From Desulfosudis oleivorans (GTDB lineage: Bacteria; Desulfobacterota; Desulfobacteria; Desulfobacterales; SURF-7), in the NCBI GenBank assembly GCA_020723325.1, contig DYJD01000012.1:139757-203756 (forward strand): DNA of 64,000 nt, written 5' to 3'. Both the position numbers and the translations under genes were made by a program. This document shows, one piece after another, positions 1 through 10,103 of the stretch; position 1 is the stretch's first letter, and each line of letters begins with the position of its first letter. The notes beneath the pieces were generated by a model. It did no database searches and was not told the DNA's origin. It was given only the letters and a program-made list of their open reading frames with translations.

Positions 1-852
1 GCATTTTTGAATTCGTTCCGGCAGCGGCGGATGGGTTGAAAACCATGAACCCTTCTTGTCCGCGCCCCCCTGCCGGGTCTGGAGCATTTCAAGGACTCGA
101 ACAAAGCCGGTGGGATCATAGCCGGTGCGATAGGCGCATTCCATACCTGAAAGGTCGGCCTCAAACTCCATGTTTTGGTCCAGCCCCTGGTCAAACAGGA
201 CATCCTGAAGCCCGCCGATCATGTTGCGAAATTTCTGGCCGTCGGCCCCTTTCATGTTGGCCGTGGTGATCTGGCCGACCCCCTCAAAAAACTTGGCGCG
301 CCGGATGGATTGCAGGGCATGCTTGTGACTGACATGGGCGACTTCATGGGCCAAAACAGTGGCGAGTTCAGACTCGTCGTTCATGGCTTTGAAAAGCGCC
401 GCGCTGAGGAAAATAATCCCGCCCGGACAGGCAAAGGCATTATATAAACTGCTGTTGACCAGCACAAAATAATACGGGATGTCCGTGCGCAGGGCATTGC
501 GGGCCACGGTATTGCCCACCAGAGTGATGTATTTTTGAACTTCCTTGTTTTTCACCGGCAGGCCATAGCGCTTGAAGCCTTCCAAAGCCAGGCTTTCGCC
601 GATGGCGAATTCTGATTTGTAATCCAGGTCCGTGGCACTGGCCATGATACTGCCGGCACCCTGGACGATTTGTTTGGCTTTCTGCAGGTCCTTGGATTTA
701 CCCTCAGGATCAAGGACCTTGAACAAATCCAAAGCCAAGGCGGGGTCAGCCAGAAGCAGGGCGAGGGGCCCGAGCATATGCAGCAGACCGCGGCGGCTGA
801 TGGATCTTGTTTCCGTTTCTGGCTGTGCTTGCCGGTTTTGTATGAGCAGCAT
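1..852 (-). CDS. M48 family metalloprotease, partial (3' end outside window)
   Basis: Reading the minus strand from an ATG at 852 gives 284 open codons that run off the window edge, so the C-terminus is missing. A hydrophobic stretch near residues 22-40 ending in alanines looks like an export signal. Zinc-protease motif HEVAH is at residues 169-173, and the third ligand is expected in EFEAD (229-233), which is the M48 (HtpX/BepA/LoiP-like) pattern. The later FSTHPPLPER segment is also typical of periplasmic M48 enzymes. These proteases usually degrade or mature misassembled envelope proteins. The gene lies 30 bp after an SH3-domain gene on the same strand and is probably co-transcribed with it. 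The family call is firm; the substrate is unknown. Confidence 0.88.
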   Translation of the reverse strand, partial: MLLIQNRQAQPETETRSISRRGLLHMLGPLALLLADPALALDLFKVLDPEGKSKDLQKAKQIVQGAGSIMASATDLDYKSEFAIGESLALEGFKRYGLPVKNKEVQKYITLVGNTVARNALRTDIPYYFVLVNSSLYNAFACPGGIIFLSAALFKAMNDESELATVLAHEVAHVSHKHALQSIRRAKFFEGVGQITTANMKGADGQKFRNMIGGLQDVLFDQGLDQNMEFEADLSGMECAYRTGYDPTGFVRVLEMLQTRQGGADKKGSWFSTHPPLPERIQKC

Positions 853-882
853 TTGCGCCTATATCCTTTTCATGTAAAGAAA

Positions 883-1407
883 TTAATCCGCATATTCGCC
901 GATTTTACCTTGCTTGAGAAAGCGGTCGATATCGGCCTTGCCGACCTTGACATCAATCACCTCATCCAGGGCGCGTTGATAGTCGGCGGAGGTACCGGTC
1001 TGCTTGGCATACTCCTTGGCTTCCGGCGAAAGACCGCGAATGCTTCTTGAAGTATCGGCGGAATCCGCCTGAACGCTGCTGCCGGACAAATCCCCCAGCA
1101 GACCGCCGATGGAACTGCCGCTACCGGACTCACTTTGCTGGGGTGGACTACTACCGACCTTGCCGCGGTAGATCCAGCCCTCCTGGTCTTGGGCGGTTTT
1201 GACCCGCAACCATTTTTTATCCGACTCCAGCACGGACAGTTCCGTGCCTTTGGCCAGTTCGGCCGTGGTTTGAGAGCCGGCGTCGGCGCTCGCCTTTAAT
1301 GCGGCGCCGTCTGCCGCCACCCATGCTTTTTCAGCCGATACGGCGCCTGCTGAAAACAGCGTGCACAAAAGGCCCATGAGCAAAAAAATGATAATGTCCC
1401 GTCTCAT
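883..1407 (-). CDS. Exported bacterial SH3-domain protein
   Basis: A 174-residue protein. I chose the ATG at 1407 because GGAAAGGA lies just upstream; a longer reading from 1521 would put 38 unlikely residues before the signal peptide. Residues 1-25 are a Sec signal (MRRDIIIFLLMG start, cleavage near AVSA). Residues about 28-84 form a bacterial SH3 (SH3b) domain, with the usual LRVKT and GWIYRGKV strands, which in other proteins binds peptidoglycan or protein partners. Residues 86-120 are a Ser/Gly-rich linker and the C-terminal 55 residues are charged and probably helical. It sits between the giant CHAT gene and the M48 gene, which suggests an accessory role in the same envelope process. That role is inferred. 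Confidence 0.75.
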   Translation of the reverse strand: MRRDIIIFLLMGLLCTLFSAGAVSAEKAWVAADGAALKASADAGSQTTAELAKGTELSVLESDKKWLRVKTAQDQEGWIYRGKVGSSPPQQSESGSGSSIGGLLGDLSGSSVQADSADTSRSIRGLSPEAKEYAKQTGTSADYQRALDEVIDVKVGKADIDRFLKQGKIGEYAD

Positions 1408-1600
1408 CGGTTTCCTTTCCAGAACCTTATATAAGTGCCTAAGCGAAAAAAAATGGATATGCTTGCTCCCCGGAAGGAGTCGGGAACCTTGGTGTTGCTG
1501 TTCAGGTTCGTATATATCCAATCAGGCTGCGAATTTCAAATCAATAGTGCAATCAACAAAAAAGAAACCAGGGGTTTTTCCTGATCCGGTTCTCTTAAAT

Positions 1601-4600
1601 TCAACGGAAGTCACCCACCAGGGCAAAGGCCCCCCAATAGCCCGGATGCTGATAGCGGTTTTTAACATGCAAAATCCCCTGACGCAAGCTGTCGGCCTTG
1701 TTTTCCGTCACATAGTTGCGATAAAAGGACTTGATTAAAACAGCGGTGGAGACATCGCTGACACGCCACAAACTGGCCACCACCGTATGGGTGCCTGCAT
1801 AAAAAAAGGCGCGATTCAATCCGATGACATCATCCCCCTGGGTTATTTTTCCCAGTCCGGTCTGACAAGCGCTCAGCACCACCATGTCCGCATTGATGGT
1901 AAGCCCGAATACTTCGACTGCTTCCAGATTCCCGTCGCCTTCGCCGCCCTTGGTCAGTTTAACCGCGGAAAACAAAGGATTGACAGGGTCGAATTCCCCA
2001 TGGGAAGCCAAATGAATCACGCCAAAGGAGGCGATGTTGTGCTTGACCCATTCCTCGGTGGCCCGTTCTTGGGTTAATACTGTGATGTCCGGGAAATTCC
2101 AGCGGATGGCCGCCACCTCGTGTTCGGCAAAGGGCAGGGCCAGGGCCGGATCACCCAGATCCGGATTGCCGATGGCCAGTACTTTCAAGTTCTTTTGGGT
2201 TGTCCGGCGCCCACGGGTGTATTGCCAGACGCCGGCGCTGGGCAAATAGAATAGGGAAAAATCGTCGATAAGATATTTTTCACCGTTCCAAAGGGTTGCA
2301 AAGGACAAATAATGAACCGGTCCATGGGGTATGATCCCCAGATACTTGACGCCCTGGAGATGGGGGCGCGCCTTTTCCAGCAGCAGGGCAAACAGTCTGC
2401 GGGACTGGTCCTCAAGGGGCTCCAGGTTTTGAAGCAAGCGCCGGTATTCCAGGATGGATTGACCGAAAGCCGCGCGATCCATCGGAGTTCGGATCAAACG
2501 AATGGGAGCATCCTGATTTTTGGCGCCCACCACCCAGCAGAGAATTTCTTTGGGCAGGATATAATAGGACAAAAAGGCCGTATCGGCTTCCATGCTTTGG
2601 GAAAAGGCTTCGGCTTGCAAGGGCACCACGGAAATGAAATTGGCCAGTTCCGGATTTTCAGCCTGAATATCCAGCAGCACATTCTGAAATTCGAGTTTCA
2701 GGGCCGACAATTGCTGTTGATAGGCGGCTTTTTCCTCAGGCCGCCGGGATTGGGCCAGCAACTGCTCGGTTTCCTCCATGCGCAGGCGGATTTGGCGGTG
2801 GCGGTCATAAGCCGCCTGATCCACGGCCCGCTTGAGTGACAGGCGCTGATTGCCCAAGAGATCAATGAAACTTCTGGCCCGGGAGCGTTCCGCCACTTCA
2901 AATGCCGCCTCGGCCTTGCCCTGATCCACCAGGATTTCCACCAGGGTTTCGTAAACCGACAGTTTGTTATCGATAAAGGCTTCTTTGAGCTGGTCGATGC
3001 GGATTTCAGCCCGCATACCCTCAATAACGTCCACGGCCGCTCTGAGATGGGTTTCGGCCGCAAGCCGGTCCTGGGGCAGGCAGAGCTTGGCTAATTCAAA
3101 AAGGCAGCGCCATTCAATCTCGCGAATGGACATGGCGCGGGCCATTTCCAGGGCCTGCTGCATGGTTTCCCGGGCTTCGGCCAGCCTGCCCAGGGTTGCC
3201 TGGGTCTGGCCGAGTCCGAACAGGGCCTTGGTTTCGTTGATACGGTTGCCGATGGCATGGGATTCCTGCACAGCGGTCTCGAACAAAGGCAGGGCCTCGG
3301 CCGGCCGCCCCATTTGCAGCAGAGTCAGGGCCTTGTTGCGATGGTCATAGGCCATGGCCCAGCGGGATTTCAGCTTGGTGTCGATGGTAAGGGCCTCGTC
3401 AAAAACCCGCAGGGCCTCGTCGTAATGCTGCCTGTCCCGATGGATCAGGCCGATATTGTTCAGGGTCGAGGCGATTTCATCGGGCCGTTTGACTTTTTCA
3501 CGGGCCATGGTCAAGGTTGCCTCCAGAATATCCATGGCCTTTTGATGATCCCCCAGGGTCCACCAGATCAAGCCGGCGGTGTTGGCGGCCATGATCTCCA
3601 CCTGAGCCAGGCGGTTCTCCTGGGCCAGGGCTTGGGCCTTGCGCTGCAATTTAAAGGCTTCTTCATAACGGGCTTGAAACCAGGCATTGTTGGCTTGCTC
3701 AATGAGCACCTTGGCTTTCAAGTCCATCCGGGCCGGGATTTTATCCGCCCCGGAAAGGGCCTCAGCATAATGCCGGTCGGCTTCCTTGAAATTTCCCAGC
3801 AGGCGGTAGCAGCGGCCCATGTCCAGCAGGGCTTGAACCACATTGGCCGTGGCAGCCTCGCCGCCGCGTTCATAGATGTCGAGGGCCTTTTGATAAGCTT
3901 CAAGGGCCGAAGGGTAGCGGCTCAAACGCAGGTCGTTCAGCCGGCCGATATTGCGGTATTGGGCGGCCAGCAGATCCGCCTTGTTGGTCTTGCGGCTGAG
4001 TTCGGCCGCGTCCTGAAAGGCACTGAACGCCCGATCATAGTCAGTGGCGTTTTCCAGGACCACACCCAGGTCGGAGAGCGCCGCGGCCTGCTCCCCAGGC
4101 AGTTCCAGATTGGAAAAAATCTCCACCGCCTCCTGGAGCAGGGGGACGGCGGCCTCGTTTTGTTCCATGGCCGCCGCGATCAAGCCCAGGCGCAGCAAGG
4201 CTTCGCCGTGTTCCTTGGTATCGGGCTGCTCCGCGGCCACCAGGTCGGCCAGTTTTTGGGCAAACAGCCGCGCCTTTTCCATGTTTTTTGCCCGAAAGGC
4301 GCTTTCCCGGCCGTATTTGTACAGGGCCGCCCAATGGGGTTTGAATTTGGGATTTTCAACAGCGATCCAGACGGCATTTTGAAAAAATCCCAAGGCCTCG
4401 TCCCACCGGCCGGCTTCAAAGGCCTTGCGCCCTTTCTGAATGGCCTGGGTCAGATAGCCTTCGATGAAAACCGCGGCTTCTTCCGGCCCCATGCCCCCAT
4501 CCCCCAGCAGGCTCCATTCAGGGCCGGAACCCGCTTTGCTTTGTAGGATCTCCGCCGCCCTGGTTTTGGCAGCAAGGGCCGAAGCGCCGGGGTAGGCCTG

Positions 4601-7600
4601 GAGGAAGCTGTCAAGAAATTCGCCGTGATCACCTTTTTGTTGTGGTGTCAGCATGGTGGGGCAGCCGTGGATGGACAACAAATGCCCCAGGATATAGCGG
4701 TCCTCAGCCCCGGCACCGGGCAGCAGGGCCAGGGAAAATCGCTCGGCAGACGGAAGCAGTTGTTGAAAAGGCCTGATGACGGCATCATCCGTTCGCAGGC
4801 TCAATTCCAATTCGCCCCGCTCCCCGCTACGCGTGGGTACTTTTATACTCTGCCGAATGGGATCTAAAATCAACAAAGTATGGGCATCGGCTGTTTGCGG
4901 AAACGGCCAAGCGGTTGGATCACCGGAGTCCGGTAAGGGGCTGACCGTTTCAAAATCCTTGGGCAAATTCAATGGGGGGGGCAGGGCCAGCAGGGAACGC
5001 TTGAAGGGTTTGCGGTTGGCCCTGGAGCGCATGAAATGGGCGGCCGAAAGGGCGCCGGCTAAATTTTCCGGCAGCAATCCCGGGTTTTCAAAGGCCACTG
5101 TCAGGGCCGACTTTTGTGCTTCTGCCAGGGCGGCGCCCCGGGCCGCAGTCATGTCCGGGTGGACCAGGGCCCGGATGTCGGCGCTGGTGAGTTCAAAGGC
5201 GACCACGCCGTTTTTTGTCGGCCCGCTGGCCCACCCGCCTTCAGGGCTGCCCGCAAACCAGCGAATCAGCTTGGCCTGCCTGGGGATTTGGGCCATGACA
5301 TCCATGGCTTCCAGCGGTTCCGGTCCCAACAGGGTGAGGATGTCGGCCCCTTGATTTTCCGGGCGCTTAGCAGCGGCTTCTTGTCGCAAAGTCCGGTAGT
5401 CATCCAGCAGGCGCCTGTACTTGAGCAAAAGTGGTTGCGCCCCGTCCTTGTCCGTTGCGCGCACATATTCATCGGCGGTCGATTCCGCCTGGGCAGCCAG
5501 GCCCAGCAGCAGCAGCGCGGTTTCACGCTGGTCCCCCTCCGGCAGCCGGCCCAAGGCCTCCGGTAATTTCCCCCCCCCTTTCCCGATCTGGCCGGTCAAG
5601 AGCTTCTGCTCCTGTTCCAAGGCTTGGGCAAGGGCGGCGAGTTCCGCTTTGGGCGCCGCGGCCACATCCCGGCGCAGTTGGCGGATGCGCATCAGGCGGG
5701 GCTGAATATCGCTGAATAATTCCTTTTGGGCCCGGTCAAAGCTCCCCAACAAAAAGGCCGTACGCTGAAAACGTTCGTGCTCGGCAAGCTGTTCCGTTAG
5801 ATTAAACGCCGCTTCGGTCCGGCCCTGGTTGATCAGATCCGGCACCAGGGGGGCAAAAAGGCCCAGGAGCTCGAACGGCTCGCAATGGGCGCGCAAGATC
5901 GTGATCTTTTCCAGAACCCCGAGGGCCTCGGTTAAATGCCCGAGCCTTGCCAGGGCGCGCCATTCGAGATCCGGCAGTAGGGCCTGTTCGGCAATGACCC
6001 GGGCCTCAGTCAGGTGTTGGGCGCAGGCTTCGGCCTCACCCAGCTCCCCGGCCGCGGCGGCCATGTTTAAATGCAGCACTGCCAGCAAATTGCCGGCATG
6101 CCGGTCGTTTTGCCAAGTATCCGCTGCAAGCCCCGTAATCCCGGCTTGGAAATGCATGGCGGCGCGCTGGAGCAGGCCCATTTTTTGAGCCGCGTTTTCC
6201 AGGGGGCCTGGGTCAGTTTGGGCCAGACGCAAATAACAGCCGCCCATGGCATTGTGATAATCGGCAGGGAAGGCACTGCCGCCCACGGCGGCAATGTCGG
6301 CCAGCAGATTCACGGCGGCCCGGTCCCTTACGGCCAACCGTCTGATCCTTTCCGCTTTTTCCGATGCCGGCGGGCCCAGCCTGGTCAGGACCCAGCCCAT
6401 GTTGGTCACATTGATGGCGCTGCTCACCGGATTGTTCATCTGTTCGCACAGTTTGGCCGAGGATTCAAAGGCATCAAAGGCCGCCGAATAATCCGTTTCC
6501 GCCGCGCCCAAAAGCCCGGCCCGGTGGTGCAGCAGGGCGACCCCGTAAACATCCTTTTCAGCCAAAGGTTTGCCCGGCGGATAAAGGGCCAGTTGGTGTT
6601 GCAAGTTTTCCCGGGCGCTTTTCAAGCGGCCTAGTTCCAAGTGGATCCGGGAAATGAAGGTCTCGGCCAATCTTTTTTCCTGATCAGCCGTAAAACCGCG
6701 ACTGGCTTCACTGGCTTTGGTTTGGTCCAGGGCCAGTTCCACCTCCACCTGGATCAGACCGGCACGTTCCTTTTCCTGCGGGGGTACCACGCCATACTGC
6801 TCCGCAAGTTCAAGGGCTTCCTGAAAATGGGCCGCCGCTTTGAGTAGCATTTCCCGGCGCTCGATTCCCTGCAGATCTTGGGCCCGCATGTATTCGCAGT
6901 AGGCCGCCGCCCGCTTGTTGCGCGCCAGGTTTTGGGTCAAGCCGGCGCGCTTGTGCCAAGCAAAGGCCTGTTCAAACTGATCCGCCGCCTTTTCCCAGGC
7001 CCCCATTTCCTGATGGATCAGTCCCAGGCGATCGGTCAGTTCCGTGCGCATGCGGGCGTATCTGTCCGGAGCAGCCAGATCCTGCTCAACCTTTTTCAGG
7101 CGAAAACCCAGCATCTGTTCAACGGTTTCCGGGGGCAGCTCCGGATTGTTCCATTGTCTTGACAGGGCGAGCAATTGCGGCAACAGTTCTTTCTGGGCCG
7201 AAAGTTGGGCCCGCAATTTGTCTTTATATTCAGGCCACCCGGGCTGGGCCGGCGAAACAACATCCTGGGCCAACCGGCCCAGGCCCAATTGGATATCGGT
7301 CTGCTCGGCCAAGAGGGGCTTGACTGTTTCCTTCAGGCCCTGGTCCGCAGCGGCCGGCACCAACAGATTGTCCATGCTCCAACGATGAACAGCCTCCAGG
7401 GACTGCAGCGCGGCCCGGGGATCAATGGCCCCATCGGTCAAGGCCAGGGCTTGGCTATAGGCGGCCAGGGCCGCCTTATTTTCACGATTCTGAAAGGCGC
7501 TTTCAGCCATCCTTTTGTGGAAAAGGATTTCCGTATCCAGATGGTCAAAGGCTGTTTTGCGCTCCAGGCGCAGCCGGTATTTATGAAAGGCCTGGCGATA

Positions 7601-10090
7601 CTGCCCCAGCAGATAGTGAATGTTACCCAGGTTCAGCAACAAATGGGAACGGTTGTCCGGATTCACATTCTGATCATTCAAGTAGTAAGCTTTATAGTAG
7701 GAGGACAGGGCCGCCTCCAACAAGCCTTTTTGGCCGTACACGGTCTCCAGGGTTTCCAGGGTGAAACCAAGGGTTTGATGAAAATACTCCACCTGGCCGT
7801 TCAAGCGCACGGCTTTGACCAGCAAATCCCTGGCCCGGCCCATGGACGCCCCATCATCCTCATAGGTCAGGCATAAGGCCGTGCCGTAAACCGCCATGGG
7901 ATCATCCGGATTGCGGTCCAGCCGTTTGCGGTAGGTTTCCAGCCGCTCCCCAAGCCGGTTCAGGGCCGCCGCGCATTTGATGTAGCCCCGGTGAGCCTCC
8001 ACGATGCTGTCGTCAAAATCCATCAGCTCCTTGAAAACTTTTTGGGCCGCGGCCAGCTCGCCCAGCCGAAACAAAAACTCCCCAGAGGCGACGGACTTGC
8101 GGATATAGCCTTGCCGCGCCAGACGGCGGATATGTTCTTCCGCCGGATTCAATTCAATGGTCTTGCCGTAAAGATCCAGGGCTTGCCGAAAACGCTCTTC
8201 GCGATACAGAATTTCCGCCAGGGCCAGCCGCGCGGCCCCAGTCTGGATCCCCGGCGCCGGAAACCGCCGGACAGCTTCGCCATAAAGCTCCTTGGCCCTT
8301 TCCCATTGATCATCTGCAAAATACAAGTCCCCCATGCGCGTCAAGGCCCCCAGGGTCAGAAGCGGGACCGCAGCTTGATTGTCTTCGGCCACCCGCCGCA
8401 GGGTCAATATTTTTTCCGTGATGTCGGCCCCGGCCATTTCCCCAAGGACCAGATCCAGGATTTTATCCACGGCGGTTTTGGCCCATTCTGGCTGGTCGGA
8501 ATAGTCCCGGACCACGGCTGAATACAAAGGACGCGCGTTCTCCACCAAGCCGGACTGGCGGAGCATGTCCGCCTTTAATGTCAAGGCCTCGGCCCGCTCG
8601 CTCCGGGTTGCCCCCCTATTTTCCAACACCTGATCCAACAAGCGCATGCCTTTCAGCAGTTCATCGGTCCCGACTCCGGCCGTGGATAGGATGCGGGCCG
8701 CACTGATGTTCAGCCGCGCCTTTACCGCCTCGACCTTGTTGCCGTTGATGCGGGATAGGTCTTCCAGGGCCGTTTTGGTCAGCCCCAGGCGTTCCTCGCC
8801 GTCGGCTGTTCCCGCAAGACTCATCTCGCAGCGGGTCATGACTGCGGCGATTTCCGCCAGGGCTGCGGCCGGCTGGAGTTCAGCGTAGTCTGTCCGCGTT
8901 CTGTCATAGGCCGCCAGGGCTTGTTCAGGATAGGCAAGCTTCCGATACATGTCCCCCATATGATTCAGGGCCTGGGCGCAGCTGGCCCTGTCCTCCAAAA
9001 AATGTTGCAGAACCGCCTGGTAGGCCGGCAGGGAAAAGTGGGGCGTAAAGGCCGCGGCGGCGGAAATCCGATCCGCCAGGGACAGTTGTTCCCAGCCGCT
9101 GCCGGCCGGAAGGAACAGGCCGGTTTCCGGCAGGCGCCAGCAATTGACCACGCCGCTTCTGTCTGAAAGATAATAAAGATTGCCCCCGCCTGTGCGCACC
9201 TGCAGCACGGATTCGTTCAAAGGGGTCATGGGACCAGGGGGCCTGTTTTCCGTGAACACCTGGATCACCCCACGGTCGCGGCTATCCACACGGTGGTCCT
9301 GGTTGGTATCCGTGTCCAAACGAATAAAAAACAAGCCGCGCCCCGCCATGGACCAGGTGGGCGAAAAATCCAGGGCCGGACCGCTGGTTACCTGGCTAAC
9401 CCGTCCGCTTTGAAGCTCCAATACGAATAGATCACCGCCAGGATCATGGCGGTGGCTGACAAAACAGATTTTTTGCCCTTCCGGTGAAACCGCCGGAAAG
9501 GAAGCATCCCCGCCGGTGGGCAGACGCGTCAAATTGCCCGGGCCGGTGTCTTCCACCGGAAGGGCCACCAGGGTCCCCAGGGGAAATTGTTCTGAAATTT
9601 GATGGAAAAAAAGCGTTCGGCCGTCTGCTGAAAAACAAGGACCGTCATCCTCACTGTCCCGGTCGGTCAAGCGCCGGGGTTTGGCGCCTTCTCCTTCTAT
9701 GTTCAGCAGGTAAATGTCGCCTTTCACGTCATGGGCATTGCCCCGATAGGCAATGAAGCGGCCATCCGGAGAAAAAGCCGGGGAGCTTTTCAGGGAGGGG
9801 TCATCGGTAAGGCGCCTGGGAAAGGTCAGGACAGCAGGATCGGCCGAGGTCATCCAGAGATCGTTGAAGCCTTCCCGTTCCACGGCATAAATGATGTTTT
9901 TTCCATCCAGGGAAACCGCCACGGCCGTCACCGGATCACTCTCGGAAGTAATCTGGTCCGGCTGCCGGATGTGGCGGGACAAACTGTCTTCCGCGCCTTC
10001 CGCGGCCGGAGCCGGCCGGGGGGGCTGGACACAAACAACCCACAGCCCTATCAGAACCAAGGTGATGTAATTTGATCTGCTCTGTTTCAT
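1601..10090 (-). CDS. Giant exported beta-propeller/TPR protein with C-terminal CHAT protease domain
   Basis: A 2829-residue protein. Residues 1-30 form a Sec-type signal (hydrophobic LVLIGLWVVCV then PAPAAEG). Residues about 45-320 carry PD40/TolB-like propeller blades (SPAFSPDGRFIAY, FPAVSPEGQKICFV). Residues about 365-1550 and 1870-2400 are arrays of TPR-like helical pairs. Residues about 2480-2829 form a CHAT (caspase-HetF-associated with TPRs) domain with the expected catalytic dyad: His2697 in ASHGEF and Cys2742 in LSACQTG, then a GLNRAFFYAGT and VASLWRV block. A region at about 1585-1840 resembles a second CHAT domain without these residues. CHAT proteins are cysteine peptidases or scaffolds, usually cytoplasmic; export to the periplasm would be unusual. 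It follows a lipoprotein gene by 13 bp, so it is very likely in the same operon. The substrate is unknown. Confidence 0.9.
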   Translation of the reverse strand: MKQSRSNYITLVLIGLWVVCVQPPRPAPAAEGAEDSLSRHIRQPDQITSESDPVTAVAVSLDGKNIIYAVEREGFNDLWMTSADPAVLTFPRRLTDDPSLKSSPAFSPDGRFIAYRGNAHDVKGDIYLLNIEGEGAKPRRLTDRDSEDDGPCFSADGRTLFFHQISEQFPLGTLVALPVEDTGPGNLTRLPTGGDASFPAVSPEGQKICFVSHRHDPGGDLFVLELQSGRVSQVTSGPALDFSPTWSMAGRGLFFIRLDTDTNQDHRVDSRDRGVIQVFTENRPPGPMTPLNESVLQVRTGGGNLYYLSDRSGVVNCWRLPETGLFLPAGSGWEQLSLADRISAAAAFTPHFSLPAYQAVLQHFLEDRASCAQALNHMGDMYRKLAYPEQALAAYDRTRTDYAELQPAAALAEIAAVMTRCEMSLAGTADGEERLGLTKTALEDLSRINGNKVEAVKARLNISAARILSTAGVGTDELLKGMRLLDQVLENRGATRSERAEALTLKADMLRQSGLVENARPLYSAVVRDYSDQPEWAKTAVDKILDLVLGEMAGADITEKILTLRRVAEDNQAAVPLLTLGALTRMGDLYFADDQWERAKELYGEAVRRFPAPGIQTGAARLALAEILYREERFRQALDLYGKTIELNPAEEHIRRLARQGYIRKSVASGEFLFRLGELAAAQKVFKELMDFDDSIVEAHRGYIKCAAALNRLGERLETYRKRLDRNPDDPMAVYGTALCLTYEDDGASMGRARDLLVKAVRLNGQVEYFHQTLGFTLETLETVYGQKGLLEAALSSYYKAYYLNDQNVNPDNRSHLLLNLGNIHYLLGQYRQAFHKYRLRLERKTAFDHLDTEILFHKRMAESAFQNRENKAALAAYSQALALTDGAIDPRAALQSLEAVHRWSMDNLLVPAAADQGLKETVKPLLAEQTDIQLGLGRLAQDVVSPAQPGWPEYKDKLRAQLSAQKELLPQLLALSRQWNNPELPPETVEQMLGFRLKKVEQDLAAPDRYARMRTELTDRLGLIHQEMGAWEKAADQFEQAFAWHKRAGLTQNLARNKRAAAYCEYMRAQDLQGIERREMLLKAAAHFQEALELAEQYGVVPPQEKERAGLIQVEVELALDQTKASEASRGFTADQEKRLAETFISRIHLELGRLKSARENLQHQLALYPPGKPLAEKDVYGVALLHHRAGLLGAAETDYSAAFDAFESSAKLCEQMNNPVSSAINVTNMGWVLTRLGPPASEKAERIRRLAVRDRAAVNLLADIAAVGGSAFPADYHNAMGGCYLRLAQTDPGPLENAAQKMGLLQRAAMHFQAGITGLAADTWQNDRHAGNLLAVLHLNMAAAAGELGEAEACAQHLTEARVIAEQALLPDLEWRALARLGHLTEALGVLEKITILRAHCEPFELLGLFAPLVPDLINQGRTEAAFNLTEQLAEHERFQRTAFLLGSFDRAQKELFSDIQPRLMRIRQLRRDVAAAPKAELAALAQALEQEQKLLTGQIGKGGGKLPEALGRLPEGDQRETALLLLGLAAQAESTADEYVRATDKDGAQPLLLKYRRLLDDYRTLRQEAAAKRPENQGADILTLLGPEPLEAMDVMAQIPRQAKLIRWFAGSPEGGWASGPTKNGVVAFELTSADIRALVHPDMTAARGAALAEAQKSALTVAFENPGLLPENLAGALSAAHFMRSRANRKPFKRSLLALPPPLNLPKDFETVSPLPDSGDPTAWPFPQTADAHTLLILDPIRQSIKVPTRSGERGELELSLRTDDAVIRPFQQLLPSAERFSLALLPGAGAEDRYILGHLLSIHGCPTMLTPQQKGDHGEFLDSFLQAYPGASALAAKTRAAEILQSKAGSGPEWSLLGDGGMGPEEAAVFIEGYLTQAIQKGRKAFEAGRWDEALGFFQNAVWIAVENPKFKPHWAALYKYGRESAFRAKNMEKARLFAQKLADLVAAEQPDTKEHGEALLRLGLIAAAMEQNEAAVPLLQEAVEIFSNLELPGEQAAALSDLGVVLENATDYDRAFSAFQDAAELSRKTNKADLLAAQYRNIGRLNDLRLSRYPSALEAYQKALDIYERGGEAATANVVQALLDMGRCYRLLGNFKEADRHYAEALSGADKIPARMDLKAKVLIEQANNAWFQARYEEAFKLQRKAQALAQENRLAQVEIMAANTAGLIWWTLGDHQKAMDILEATLTMAREKVKRPDEIASTLNNIGLIHRDRQHYDEALRVFDEALTIDTKLKSRWAMAYDHRNKALTLLQMGRPAEALPLFETAVQESHAIGNRINETKALFGLGQTQATLGRLAEARETMQQALEMARAMSIREIEWRCLFELAKLCLPQDRLAAETHLRAAVDVIEGMRAEIRIDQLKEAFIDNKLSVYETLVEILVDQGKAEAAFEVAERSRARSFIDLLGNQRLSLKRAVDQAAYDRHRQIRLRMEETEQLLAQSRRPEEKAAYQQQLSALKLEFQNVLLDIQAENPELANFISVVPLQAEAFSQSMEADTAFLSYYILPKEILCWVVGAKNQDAPIRLIRTPMDRAAFGQSILEYRRLLQNLEPLEDQSRRLFALLLEKARPHLQGVKYLGIIPHGPVHYLSFATLWNGEKYLIDDFSLFYLPSAGVWQYTRGRRTTQKNLKVLAIGNPDLGDPALALPFAEHEVAAIRWNFPDITVLTQERATEEWVKHNIASFGVIHLASHGEFDPVNPLFSAVKLTKGGEGDGNLEAVEVFGLTINADMVVLSACQTGLGKITQGDDVIGLNRAFFYAGTHTVVASLWRVSDVSTAVLIKSFYRNYVTENKADSLRQGILHVKNRYQHPGYWGAFALVGDFR

Positions 10091-10103
10091 GGCTTGAGCC
10101 CCA

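Noticed and set aside
3257..4546. A 429-codon plus-strand frame opposite the giant CHAT gene
   Set aside because: It is the antisense of TPR coding sequence with a low-complexity composition; the minus-strand gene has clear domains.
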